From the NCBI RefSeq assembly GCF_038622445.1, contig NZ_CP152019.1:2330501-2394500 (forward strand): a stretch of DNA of 64,000 bases. The letters are read 5' to 3'. A program made the position numbers and the translations under genes. The notes under the pieces were generated by a model that saw only the letters and a list, made by a program, of their open reading frames with translations, made no database searches and was not told the DNA's origin. Below are positions 27,215 to 35,837 of this stretch, in pieces (the stretch's first letter is position 1; the number at the start of each line of letters is the position of its first letter). Source of the DNA: Sporosarcina sp. FSL K6-1522 (GTDB lineage Bacteria > Bacillota > Bacilli > Bacillales_A > Planococcaceae).

Positions 27215-27293
27215 CAAAACAAACAAATAAATGTATTCACAATTGATCGAATAAATGGTATATTGCTAATGCAACAGAAAGAAAGCGCTTCCA
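27215..27293 (+). promoter_or_regulatory. Promoter, A-rich operator and cre-like site of the AEP ABC operon
   Basis: This lies in the gene-free gap 27024-27412. A CAAAACAAACAAAT motif (27215-27228) is followed by a strong sigma-A promoter TTCACA (27236-27241), 17 bases, TATATT (27259-27264). At 27280-27293, just after the expected start of transcription, AGAAAGCGCTTCCA matches the cre consensus at all but the first base. The layout suggests DeoR-type control plus CcpA repression. The rest of the leader (27294-27412) is A-rich with no other feature I can name. Confidence 0.65.
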
Positions 27294-27412
27294 TTCAGGT
27301 GAGTTGCTTTATGTTTAGAAAGAACATCAGCAAGGGAGATAGGTGAAGGATACTTTTTGAAGGGGTTAAACGGAAAAGAAATTAAAAAAATTAAAAAGAG
27401 AGGGGTTTTGAG

Positions 27413-28465
27413 ATGAAAAATGTATTTTGGATGGCAATTATTGTGATTGTTCTCACCATGTTGGCTGCTTGTGGAGGAAACGAAGGGGAATCCGGTAAGG
27501 ATAAAAAAGAAAGTCTTGTCGTTTATACGGCTATAGAAACGGATTATTTACAAGATCACCTAGCGCTATTTGAAGAGGCACATCCAGATATTAAACTAGA
27601 CTTAGTCAGAGATTCCAGCGGTATTATCATTTCTAGAATACTCGCAGAAAAGGATAATCCAAAAGCAGATGTTATCTGGGGATTGAGTGTTGATAGTTTA
27701 ATTATGTTTGATGAGGACGGTATGTTAGAAGGTTACAATCCAAAAGGATCAGAAGATTTAATTCCCGAATTTGCAGATCAAAAAAATGATCCGATGAGAT
27801 GGACGGGGATTGCAGCTTATATGACAGCAATCGCTGTCAATACTGCAGAAATGGAAAAGTTAGGTCTGCCTATTCCGAAAACATACCAAGATCTTATTGA
27901 CCCTCAATATAAAGGACTCATTTCAATGCCCAATCCGGCCTCAAGTGGTACGGGATTTTTGACAGTAGCAGGATTGCTTCAGTTATTTGACACCGAAGAA
28001 GAGGGCTGGGCGTACATGGATAAACTCCATAATAATATTGGAATCTATACACACTCTGGTTCGAAACCAGCAGTCGAGGCTGCGACTGGAGAATTTCCTA
28101 TTGGTATCTCTTTCGATGGCCGCGCGATTAAACAAGAAGAAAGTGGCGCGCCACTCGTAACGGTTTTCCCGGAAGAGGGATCGGGCTGGACGTTAGAAGC
28201 AAATGCTTTAATTAAAAAAGATAATATTAAAGAGGATGCCAAAGTATTTCTTGACTGGGCGAACAGCAAATCTACTATGGAAAGTTATAATAAGCAGTTT
28301 GCGATTACAGCAATAGATTTAGGCAAGACGCCTCCAGCAAGTTATCCGGCGGATCCGATGGGGCAACTACTTGAAAATGACTTGTATTGGGCGGCAGATA
28401 ACAGAGTTGCAATTGTAGATAAGTGGATTGAAAAGTACGATGGGAAAAGTGAACCAAAAGAATAA
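27413..28465 (+). CDS. phnS: AEP ABC transporter substrate-binding lipoprotein
   Basis: A 350-residue extracellular binding protein. The lipoprotein signal has lipobox LAAC (Cys at about residue 20, LTMLAACGG). The mature domain (YTAIETDYLQDHLALFEEAHP, KADVIWGLSVDS, YDGKSEP at the end) matches the family annotated as 2-aminoethylphosphonate-binding, in the iron(III)/thiamine-like periplasmic-binding cluster. It is the first gene of a three-gene importer; a 229-base gap with a hairpin follows, consistent with higher expression of the binding protein. ATG follows GAGAGGGG. Confidence 0.88.
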   Translation: MKNVFWMAIIVIVLTMLAACGGNEGESGKDKKESLVVYTAIETDYLQDHLALFEEAHPDIKLDLVRDSSGIIISRILAEKDNPKADVIWGLSVDSLIMFDEDGMLEGYNPKGSEDLIPEFADQKNDPMRWTGIAAYMTAIAVNTAEMEKLGLPIPKTYQDLIDPQYKGLISMPNPASSGTGFLTVAGLLQLFDTEEEGWAYMDKLHNNIGIYTHSGSKPAVEAATGEFPIGISFDGRAIKQEESGAPLVTVFPEEGSGWTLEANALIKKDNIKEDAKVFLDWANSKSTMESYNKQFAITAIDLGKTPPASYPADPMGQLLENDLYWAADNRVAIVDKWIEKYDGKSEPKE

Positions 28466-28513
28466 CAGGTACAAATTAAATAGACTGAAATATCAGATAA
28501 TGTGGTTGGGGGG

Positions 28514-28550
28514 AAGGGCGATACTCCCCAATTATAGTTTTTTATATAGG
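28514..28550 (+). terminator. Intercistronic hairpin between binding protein and ATPase genes
   Basis: TTGGGG...CCCCAATTATAGTTTTTTAT forms a short GC stem with a T-rich tail about 50 bases after phnS. I infer a partial terminator or mRNA-stabilising hairpin that sets binding protein above ATPase and permease. The remainder of the gap 28466-28694 shows no gene. Confidence 0.5.
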
Positions 28551-28694
28551 TTGGACACATGGTTTTCATCTACTATTCAGCGAAGGCGCCTTACAAGTGG
28601 TGGCAGGAGGCCTCTGCAAGTGCCGAGTCTTGTTAGGAATGTTCTTTTGTTCCGTATATCTAATTCGAAAATATAAGGAAAAGGGGTTTACGCT

Positions 28695-29738
28695 ATGGAG
28701 TTTTTAGCAATTCGTAATGTCACAAAAACTTTCGGACAGGTTACCGCTCTAGACAACATTAATATCTCGATTAAAAAAGGTGAATTCGTTTGTCTATTAG
28801 GACCTAGTGGATGTGGAAAAACTACTTTACTAAGGGTGATTGCTGGTTTGGAAGAACCGAATGTAGGGTCTCAGATTATCATGGACGGAAAAGATATTAC
28901 GAAACTACCTCCGGCTAAAAGAGACTTTGGAATTGTATTTCAGTCCTATGCGCTTTTTCCGAATATGACAGCTTTTCAAAACGTTGCTTACGGATTGAAA
29001 AATAAAAAGTATACAAAAGATGAAATCAAGGTGAAAGTTCAAGAGTCTTTAGACGCAGTCAATTTGGGGCATCTGGCGAAACGTTATCCAGCACAATTAT
29101 CTGGAGGGCAACAGCAACGAATCGCGTTAGCTAGAGCATTGGCTATATCTCCTGGATTCCTCTTACTTGATGAGCCGCTCTCTGCTTTAGATGCCAAGGT
29201 TAGGGTGAAGCTCCGGATGGAAATTCGTAATCTTCAGGAGAAACTAGGGATCACTACAATTATGGTAACCCATGATCAGGAAGAAGCGCTAACGATGGGA
29301 GATAAAATTGTTGTTATGAACAATGCAACAATGGAGCAGATTGGTACACCACAAGAAATCTATGAGAAGCCAGCGACGCCGTTTGTAGCTGATTTTATAG
29401 GGACTGTCAATCAATTCCGCGGTACTGATTCTTACGTGGCGATTCGACCTGAGCATATAAAAATTAGAAGAGAAGCGACTAGAGACACAATCATTACTAC
29501 ATTGAAAGCCATGGAGTTTCGCGGTAGCTCGTACCGTCTGTATTTGGAAGTAGAGAATGGTGGGCCTTATAGTTTTGAAAACGAGCTTCTTATGTCAGAT
29601 ATTTCAACGGATGATTTAAGAAAATTAAATCTTAAAGTAGAGGAAAAGTTATTTGTAGAGTTTCCTCAAAATCAGTTAATTACTTATGACAATCGTATTG
29701 AAGAAGAGGTGGGCGAACTTTCGATGGTCACTAGTTAA
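28695..29738 (+). CDS. phnT: AEP ABC transporter ATP-binding protein
   Basis: A 347-residue ABC ATPase: Walker A GPSGCGKTTLLR, Q-loop FQSYALFPN, signature LSGGQQQR, Walker B LLLDEPLSALD, H-loop MVTHDQEEAL. A C-terminal TOBE-like domain (about 235-335, YVAIRPEHIKI) marks the spermidine/iron/AEP importer group. Expected to energise the permease encoded 24 bases downstream. AEP specificity comes from its neighbours and the family resemblance. Confidence 0.9.
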   Translation: MEFLAIRNVTKTFGQVTALDNINISIKKGEFVCLLGPSGCGKTTLLRVIAGLEEPNVGSQIIMDGKDITKLPPAKRDFGIVFQSYALFPNMTAFQNVAYGLKNKKYTKDEIKVKVQESLDAVNLGHLAKRYPAQLSGGQQQRIALARALAISPGFLLLDEPLSALDAKVRVKLRMEIRNLQEKLGITTIMVTHDQEEALTMGDKIVVMNNATMEQIGTPQEIYEKPATPFVADFIGTVNQFRGTDSYVAIRPEHIKIRREATRDTIITTLKAMEFRGSSYRLYLEVENGGPYSFENELLMSDISTDDLRKLNLKVEEKLFVEFPQNQLITYDNRIEEEVGELSMVTS

Positions 29739-29762
29739 TAGAACAGAAGGAGGGAACTCTAT

Positions 29763-31532
29763 ATGAAAAAAGATACCGCAATGGATCCGACACTGGTGAT
29801 GATAAAGAGTAGGAAAAAAATACGCCAAAAAACGAGCGCTGTAGATCTTTTGCAGAAAACATTGATTGTACTGGTGATTTTAGGGCTTGTAGTGACTCTT
29901 GTTTTTCCATTAATACAATTGGTGCTTGTTTCATTACAGGATAGAAGTGGGAATTATGTTGGGTTGGAAAACTTCGTTAAGTACTTTACAACGAGTTCTT
30001 TAATTCGACCGTTGTATAATACGTTATTTGTCGCGACAACAACTGGTTTTATCGCTGTTGCACTTGGTTTTTTTTATGCGTATGCGCTAACTCGGACCAA
30101 TATGAGATGGAAATCCTTTTTTAAGTATGTAGCTTTTGTTCCTTTATTCGCGCCAACGATGATGTATGGGATTGGTTTAGTGAATTTGTTTGGGAATAAC
30201 GGGGTAATTACGACTGGATTTTTCGGCATGTTCCAAGGGGTTGATATTGATTTATACGGGCCAGTGGGAATTATCATTTCGTTAATATTTTATACGTTTC
30301 CCCAAACGCTTATATTGTTAACGATTTCTCTAGCAAATACGGATTATAGGTTGTATGAGGCGGCGGATTCGCTAGGTTCTGGAGTAGTGAAGAAGTTCTT
30401 TACTGTAACATTACCGAGTATGAAATACGGCTTGTTCAGCGCATTCATCATTGGTTTTATTTTGAGCTTCACTGATTTCGGTGCCCCGATAGTTGTTGGG
30501 GGCGACTTCAAAGTTATGGCTGTAGACATCTATCAACAAGTGGTAGGACAATTTAACATGTCAATGGGTGCAACAGTTGGTGTTATTTTGATTATTCCAG
30601 CTGTCATTGCGTTTGTAGCTGATAGGGTTGTACAACGAAAAGAAAGTTCGGCAATTTCATCGAAATCGGTTTCTTACAAAATAAAACCAAATCGATTACG
30701 AGATCGTGTCTATTTTATATACTGCTTACTTATCACAGGAGCTATTTTTTCACTGATTATAGCAGTGCTTGCTCCAACGTTTGTTAAATACTGGCCGTAT
30801 AATTTCGCGTTCACAACTGAGCATTATACGTTTAAAAATGTAATCGGGGGATTCCAACCTTATTTTAACAGTTTGACTATGGCCCTCATTACTGCAATAT
30901 GTGGAACGTTTATCGTGTTCTTTGGAGCGTATTTAATTGAGAAATCACGTGTTATGAGAGCGACTAGACAAGTTGGTTATTTTCTCTCACTGATTCCTTT
31001 GGCACTCCCGGGATTGGTGATTGGTTTAGCGTATATCTTTTTCTTTAACCAATCAGAGTTCTCTATACCGTTTACTGGAAGGTCGTTTTCGAATCCATTG
31101 AGTGGTCTGTACGGTACAATTTGGATTCTTATATTGGCCAACCTGATTCACTTTTACTCAGTCAACTTCTTTACCGCAACTACGGCTTTGAAAAAACTCG
31201 ATAAAGAATTTGAACCTGTATCGGAATCGATGAATATTCCCTTTTATAAAACATTTACACGGGTCACGCTTCCGATGTCATTGCCTGCTATTTTGGAAAT
31301 GATGGTGTACTTCTTTGTGAACTCTATGACAACGATATCAGCAGTTATTTTCCTATATTCACCAAGTACTCGACCTGCTTCTGTAGCGATTGTTGATATG
31401 GTAGGGGCTGGCGATATGTCTGCAGCCGCTGCGCTGGCTGTCATTATTCTTTTAACAAATATTTTAGTACGTCTTGGCTATGAGCTTTTGACGAAGAAAA
31501 TCAGAAATCGTGCTGGGGCATGGCAGAAGTAA
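29763..31532 (+). CDS. AEP ABC transporter permease (two fused permease domains)
   Basis: A 589-residue membrane protein with two binding-protein-dependent permease domains in one chain (about 60-290 and 345-580), roughly 12 segments. EAA-loop-like sequences occur in each half (YRLYEAADSLGSGVVKKFFTVTLP and DKEFEPVSESMNIPFYKTFTRVTLP). This fused form is the one annotated for AEP importers. ATG follows GAAGGAGGG. A terminator follows the gene. It completes the importer with the two preceding genes. Confidence 0.9.
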   Translation: MKKDTAMDPTLVMIKSRKKIRQKTSAVDLLQKTLIVLVILGLVVTLVFPLIQLVLVSLQDRSGNYVGLENFVKYFTTSSLIRPLYNTLFVATTTGFIAVALGFFYAYALTRTNMRWKSFFKYVAFVPLFAPTMMYGIGLVNLFGNNGVITTGFFGMFQGVDIDLYGPVGIIISLIFYTFPQTLILLTISLANTDYRLYEAADSLGSGVVKKFFTVTLPSMKYGLFSAFIIGFILSFTDFGAPIVVGGDFKVMAVDIYQQVVGQFNMSMGATVGVILIIPAVIAFVADRVVQRKESSAISSKSVSYKIKPNRLRDRVYFIYCLLITGAIFSLIIAVLAPTFVKYWPYNFAFTTEHYTFKNVIGGFQPYFNSLTMALITAICGTFIVFFGAYLIEKSRVMRATRQVGYFLSLIPLALPGLVIGLAYIFFFNQSEFSIPFTGRSFSNPLSGLYGTIWILILANLIHFYSVNFFTATTALKKLDKEFEPVSESMNIPFYKTFTRVTLPMSLPAILEMMVYFFVNSMTTISAVIFLYSPSTRPASVAIVDMVGAGDMSAAAALAVIILLTNILVRLGYELLTKKIRNRAGAWQK

Positions 31533-31571
31533 GCATTTTAGCAAATGATTAATTATGTATTTCAAAAAGTG

Positions 31572-31608
31572 GACTCGCCAAATTGTATACATTTAGGCGA
31601 GTCTTTTT
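31572..31608 (+). terminator. Terminator of the AEP ABC operon
   Basis: GACTCGCC...GGCGAGTCTTTTT, an 8-base perfect GC-rich stem with T-run, 40 bases after the permease stop. Confidence 0.88.
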
Positions 31609-31648
31609 ATAAGACTTTCGTTATTCTAACCGCTAGGAGGTTAGTATA

Positions 31649-32494
31649 TTGGCTTTAGTGGCTTTTATGCTAGTTATTTTTTCTGGTTTAATCCATTCAC
31701 TATGGAATCTATTTGTGAAACAAAGCGTTAGTAAAATTACTTTTCTTTGGTCTATACATCTAGTTAGTTTTATTTTGCTGTTGCCCTATTTTTTGTTGGA
31801 ACTTCCCAATCTACAACTAGATGGTTTTGGGATACTACTATTAATGGGTTCCATGACATTTCAAGTATTTTATGTATTTACTTTAATAACAGGTTATACA
31901 ATTGGAGAGCTATCGCTTGTTTATCCGGTTTTACGGGGATCAGCTGCTTTGCTAGTTCCCATTACCAGCATTTTGTTCTTTGGGGATCAATTATCCATTT
32001 TAGGATGGGTGGGGCTGCTGTTAATTTTAATTGGTGTTTTTTCAATGGGGAATGTTAATTTACAAATGGGTAAAAAAGTGAAACTGTCAATATTAATCGC
32101 ATTGGCAGGCGGGGTTTCCATTGCAGGTTATACGTTAAGCGATAAAGTTCTTTTAGAGTATATGTCACCAATTATGATTATTCAATTTCAAAACTTTATT
32201 TACTCAATAGCCCTACTATGGGGTTCCTTTAATTCGAAACAGCTGAAAGAAGAATGGACTACGAATTGGAAAATTATCTTATTAGGCTCCTTATTTGTAC
32301 CGGGAGCCTACGTATTATTTTTATTTGCGTTGCAATTGGCTCAGGTTTCGCAACTTGCTCCAATGAGAGAAATTAGCATTGTTTTTGGAACGCTGTTAGG
32401 CTTATTGTTCCTCAAGGAACGGCAAGGGATAGGGAAGTTGGTAGCCTCTTGCATTATTGTAATTGGAATTATCGTTCTTGGTTTATTTGGATAA
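31649..32494 (+). CDS. EamA/DMT-family transporter
   Basis: A 281-residue protein with about ten membrane segments in two EamA repeats (about 5-135 and 148-280). TTG at 31649 follows AGGAGG. DMT proteins move diverse metabolites, often outward. It lies between the AEP importer and the PbfA-like gene, 142 bases from the latter, so a phosphonate or amino-phosphonate substrate is plausible but not shown by the sequence. Confidence 0.82.
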   Translation: MALVAFMLVIFSGLIHSLWNLFVKQSVSKITFLWSIHLVSFILLLPYFLLELPNLQLDGFGILLLMGSMTFQVFYVFTLITGYTIGELSLVYPVLRGSAALLVPITSILFFGDQLSILGWVGLLLILIGVFSMGNVNLQMGKKVKLSILIALAGGVSIAGYTLSDKVLLEYMSPIMIIQFQNFIYSIALLWGSFNSKQLKEEWTTNWKIILLGSLFVPGAYVLFLFALQLAQVSQLAPMREISIVFGTLLGLLFLKERQGIGKLVASCIIVIGIIVLGLFG

Positions 32495-32568
32495 AGTAAA
32501 ATATTGATTAGATGTGTACAATGTAGGTGTTTCCTAGTTTTGAAGTGTATTTGAAGGAGTTCATTAAT

Positions 32569-32604
32569 TTGAATAATATAGATTACAAAGAACCTATTGT
32601 TTAG
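32569..32604 (+). other. Possible 11-residue leader ORF ahead of the PbfA-like gene
   Basis: TTG at 32569 with AAGGAG 9 bases upstream opens an 11-codon frame (MNNIDYKEPIV) ending 32 bases before the pbfA ATG. The ribosome site is good, but nothing else supports translation. It could be a leader peptide, the remnant of a gene start, or chance. Confidence 0.25.
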
Positions 32605-32636
32605 ATAAGCATTATATTTAAAGGAGCTGAAAAAGT

Positions 32637-34004
32637 ATGAAAATAAGTATGGAAGCATTGAGGACTGAGGGAGACATTAATTTATCTGAAAATCGTCGGC
32701 TATGGCAAGAAAAGCATTTGAGTGCGGAAGCTTTTCAGTTATTAGAAGAGGATGCTACATATTATATGCATCAATCTCTTTCTACACCTTGTTTGAATGT
32801 CATTGAAAAAAGTTATGGGATTTATATTGAAGATATTGATGGAAGAAAATACATGGACTTTCATGGTAATAGTGTTCATCAGGTTGGTTATGGAAATGAG
32901 TATATTGTCAATGCAGTTAAGGAGCAATTGGATATACTACCGTTCTCCCCACGTCGCTATACGAACAAAACAGCTATTGAGCTGTCAAAAAAACTTACTA
33001 ATCTTGCACCAGGAAGTTTGAATAAAGTTCTTTTTGCTCCAGGGGGAACATCTGCTGTGAGTATGGCATTGAAGCTTGTACGTAAGGCTACGGGCAAGTT
33101 TAAAACGATTTCAATGTGGGATTCGTTTCATGGAGCGTCATTAGATGCAATTTCTATAGGCGGCGAAGCGGTATTCCGCGGTGGAATGGGACCTCTTATG
33201 CCTGGTAGCCTCCATGTGATGCCCTATAATTCATATCGCTGTTTATTCGGGGATGGAGGGATTTCCCAGTCTAACACGTTGGATTATCTTGAGTATGTAT
33301 TAGAGAGGGAAATGGATGTTGGGGCTATTATACTTGAACCTATACGCTGTACAGATGTACAAGTACCTCCCAAGGAATATCATCTACGTTTACGCCAAAT
33401 TTGCGATCAGCATAATATCTTGTTAATCTTTGATGAAATTCCAACAGCATTAGGAAGAACCGGGAAAATGTTCGCTTTTGAACATTATGGTATTGAGCCT
33501 GATATTGTAGTGTTGGGGAAAGGGTTAGGAGGAGGTGTGTTCCCAATGGCTGCGATGCTAGTCAGCGATAAATTGGATGTAGCTCAAGATATTGCATTGG
33601 GGCATTTTACACATGAAAAAAGTTCAATTGGCTGTGCAGCGGCATTGGCCACTTTGCAATACATCGAGGATTATCATTTACTTGAACAGGCCAATAAATT
33701 AGGTGAGTATATGAAAAGACGTTTGGAAAAGATGCAAAAAAAGTTCAATCTTATTGGAGACGTAAGAGGAATTGGTCTGCTATATGGGGTTGAATTAGTA
33801 CTGGATCGACAAACAAAGGAAAAAGCTATTTCCCAGGCTGAGCGAATCATGTATAAATGTATGGAAAAAGGATTGAGTTTTAAAGTTTCTCAGGGCTGTG
33901 TTTTAACTCTTGTGCCACCATTAACGATTACGGAACAGCAATTAGGTCGTGCAATGGATATTTTGGAACAATCGATTCAAGAGGTTGTGGATGACCAACA
34001 GTGA
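32637..34004 (+). CDS. pbfA: Class III aminotransferase-fold enzyme, probable (R)-1-hydroxy-2-aminoethylphosphonate ammonia-lyase
   Basis: A 455-residue PLP enzyme of the class III (ornithine/GABA aminotransferase) fold. FAPGGTSAVSMALKLVRKATGKFKT, LLIFDEIPTALGRTGKMFA and the PLP lysine in VVLGKGLGGGVFPMAA are visible; the family's usual DEVQ reads DEIP here. The head FHGNSVHQVGYGN and this DEIP variant resemble PbfA, a lyase that converts (R)-1-hydroxy-AEP to phosphonoacetaldehyde and ammonia, which would feed PhnX. A true transaminase acting on AEP is the alternative. ATG follows AAGGAGCTG. A strong terminator follows and ends the accessory block. Confidence 0.75.
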   Translation: MKISMEALRTEGDINLSENRRLWQEKHLSAEAFQLLEEDATYYMHQSLSTPCLNVIEKSYGIYIEDIDGRKYMDFHGNSVHQVGYGNEYIVNAVKEQLDILPFSPRRYTNKTAIELSKKLTNLAPGSLNKVLFAPGGTSAVSMALKLVRKATGKFKTISMWDSFHGASLDAISIGGEAVFRGGMGPLMPGSLHVMPYNSYRCLFGDGGISQSNTLDYLEYVLEREMDVGAIILEPIRCTDVQVPPKEYHLRLRQICDQHNILLIFDEIPTALGRTGKMFAFEHYGIEPDIVVLGKGLGGGVFPMAAMLVSDKLDVAQDIALGHFTHEKSSIGCAAALATLQYIEDYHLLEQANKLGEYMKRRLEKMQKKFNLIGDVRGIGLLYGVELVLDRQTKEKAISQAERIMYKCMEKGLSFKVSQGCVLTLVPPLTITEQQLGRAMDILEQSIQEVVDDQQ

Positions 34005-34075
34005 TTTTTATTTTATTATTCAATGGAATTATTTCCAGATTTAAAATCAAAATCACGCCGTCTTATTGTCGTGTT

Positions 34076-34130
34076 GAAAACTCCGCAACTCGGACATTCT
34101 GTCAAGAAACCCGAGTGCGGAGTTTTCATT
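34076..34130 (+). terminator. Terminator after the PbfA-like gene
   Basis: GAAAACTCCGCAACTCGG (34076-34093) pairs with CCGAGTGCGGAGTTTTC (34111-34127), a long stem with one bulge, followed by ATTTGTT. It closes the accessory block before the core gntR-accDA operon. Confidence 0.88.
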
Positions 34131-34221
34131 TGTTATATCTATTTAGCAGTTGGATATGGTGAAATTCGGATATAGTTGAATGGAAATCTGGACAGCTAAT
34201 TCTCATGTTTCCATATTTCAC

Positions 34222-34276
34222 TTTACGTTGCGACCTCTTTTATGTATGCTTAGAGATAAGAGTGGTCAGACCACTT
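34222..34276 (+). promoter_or_regulatory. Promoter and GntR-type palindromic operator of gntR-accD-accA
   Basis: TTTACG (34222-34227), 17 bases, TATGCT (34245-34250) forms a sigma-A promoter. Fifteen bases downstream lies AGTGGTCAGACCACTT (34261-34276), a perfect palindrome with the FadR/GntR core TGGTNNGACCA-like spacing. It sits over the start of the transcript, so autoregulation by the GntR protein is likely. The gene-free stretch 34005-34308 otherwise holds only the terminator above. Confidence 0.7.
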
Positions 34277-34308
34277 TTGTGGTGGATAATTTCAAAAGGG
34301 GTTTATGT

Positions 34309-34968
34309 ATGCAAAATCCAAAACCATCATCGAAAATGTTTCTTGATATCGTCGGTGAGCTCAGGTCACTGATTAAAGAAGAAGGCATTAAAACCGGTGA
34401 CAAACTGCCATCAGAGAGAGAGTTAGCTGAACGTCTACAAGTAGGAAGGTCTACAGTTCGGGAAGCATTACGAAGTTTGGAACTGCTCGGACTCATCGAG
34501 ACGAGACGCGGTGAGGGCACTTTTCTTGCGGATTTTGGTAAACACCAACTTGTCGAAGTATTGGCGGCTTTTATCATGCAACAACCTAACTCTGTACTGG
34601 ATGTACAAGAGACACGGATGATTCATGAGATGGCAGCGATTACGACGATTTGCCAATCGGAGGCATTAGGTGCGTTACCGGTTTGGGAAAGCCTATTCGT
34701 AAAAATGAACGAGGATGGAGCAATCCGACGCGAGGATCTGATCCGTGAAATGATTGTCGCAACCGGGAATCGATTGTCACTTAAAATTTGGTTTTTATTA
34801 AAACAATACAGCAAAGTCCCATTTGAAGAAATGACAGGGCTAGACGAAAAGGACAGCATTCAAACTCTGTTAAGGGGCTTGCTCGCTGGCGACGAAATGA
34901 GTGCGCTAGATGCGTACTCGAAATGGATTGAACTAGTTGAAGGCGAAAGAGGGGAAAGAAAGCTATGA
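34309..34968 (+). CDS. GntR/FadR-family transcriptional regulator ahead of accDA
   Basis: A 219-residue FadR-subfamily GntR regulator: wHTH at about 8-75 ([46 protein letters not shown] in consecutive segments) and an all-helical FCD-like C-terminal domain. ATG at 34309 follows AAGGGG; the longer frame from 34180 would run through the promoter and operator. The stop overlaps the accD ATG (ATGA), so the genes are translationally coupled. A role in controlling acetyl-CoA carboxylase, hence fatty-acid synthesis, is inferred from coupling. This gene is part of the core block, not of the phosphonate island. Confidence 0.88.
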   Translation: MQNPKPSSKMFLDIVGELRSLIKEEGIKTGDKLPSERELAERLQVGRSTVREALRSLELLGLIETRRGEGTFLADFGKHQLVEVLAAFIMQQPNSVLDVQETRMIHEMAAITTICQSEALGALPVWESLFVKMNEDGAIRREDLIREMIVATGNRLSLKIWFLLKQYSKVPFEEMTGLDEKDSIQTLLRGLLAGDEMSALDAYSKWIELVEGERGERKL

Positions 34969-35837
34969 TGATTCGAGATATGTTTACGAAAAATAAAAAG
35001 AAGCGTATGATGACGATACCTTCTGATGATGCAAAAAACGATGTTCCTGAGGGACTAATGACGAAATGCCCAGCGTGTAAAAATATTATTTTAACAAAAG
35101 ATTTAATGAAAATAGTAAAGGTTTGTCCGAAATGTGATTATCATTTTAAGATGACAGCAGCTGAACGAGTAGCTTGTTTATTTGATGAGGATACATTTGT
35201 CTCGATAGATGACCACTTAAAAACGGAAAATCCACTGCAATTTCCAGTGTATACGGAAAAGGTTGAAGCAGATGCAAAGAAAACAGGTTTAAATGAAGCT
35301 GTTTTAACAGGTACTGGTAAAATTGAAGGATATGAAGTAGCTGTTGCGATTATGGATTCCCATTTTAGAATGGGCTCAATGGGCTCTGTTGTCGGTGAAA
35401 AAATCACCCGTGCGATTGAAAAAGCAACAGAACTTGGCATTCCAATGATTATTTTTTCAGCGAGCGGTGGCGCTAGGATGCAAGAAGGTGTTTTATCGCT
35501 TATGCAAATGGCTAAAACAAGTGTTGCACTTAATCGACATGCTGCGAAAGGGTTATTGTATATCTCTGTAATGACGTATCCAACGACGGGCGGTGTGTCA
35601 GCAAGCTTTGCGTCGGTTGGTGACATTAATATTGCGGAGCCTAAAGCACTTATTGGGTTTGCGGGTCGACGGGTTATTGAGCAAACTGTACGGGAGAAGT
35701 TACCGGAAGATTTCCAGACGGCAGAATTTCTTTTGGACCATGGCCAATTAGATGCAGTCGTTCATCGCAGTGACATGAAGGGCACGTTAGCTAAGATTGC
35801 ACGACTTCATGCGAAGGGAGCGAATGGACATGAGTAA
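34965..35837 (+). CDS. accD: Acetyl-CoA carboxylase carboxyltransferase subunit beta
   Basis: A 290-residue beta subunit of acetyl-CoA carboxylase, which transfers the carboxyl group from biotin to acetyl-CoA together with AccA. The N-terminal zinc ribbon is [12 protein letters not shown]...VCPKCDYHF, followed by the crotonase-fold domain ([28 protein letters not shown]). It begins inside the stop of the GntR gene and overlaps accA by 8 bases. Confidence 0.96.
   Translation: MMIRDMFTKNKKKRMMTIPSDDAKNDVPEGLMTKCPACKNIILTKDLMKIVKVCPKCDYHFKMTAAERVACLFDEDTFVSIDDHLKTENPLQFPVYTEKVEADAKKTGLNEAVLTGTGKIEGYEVAVAIMDSHFRMGSMGSVVGEKITRAIEKATELGIPMIIFSASGGARMQEGVLSLMQMAKTSVALNRHAAKGLLYISVMTYPTTGGVSASFASVGDINIAEPKALIGFAGRRVIEQTVREKLPEDFQTAEFLLDHGQLDAVVHRSDMKGTLAKIARLHAKGANGHE

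Noticed and set aside
19259-27412. PhoP boxes (TTAACA-like direct repeats) at the AEP/BMC promoters
   Set aside because: Only isolated TTCACA-type hexamers are seen, and these serve as -35 elements; no pairs with 11-base periodicity were found by eye.
12979-34308. Phage, transposon or integrative element carrying the island
   Set aside because: No integrase, transposase, relaxase or phage structural gene, no tRNA gene at the borders and no clear direct repeats at both ends.
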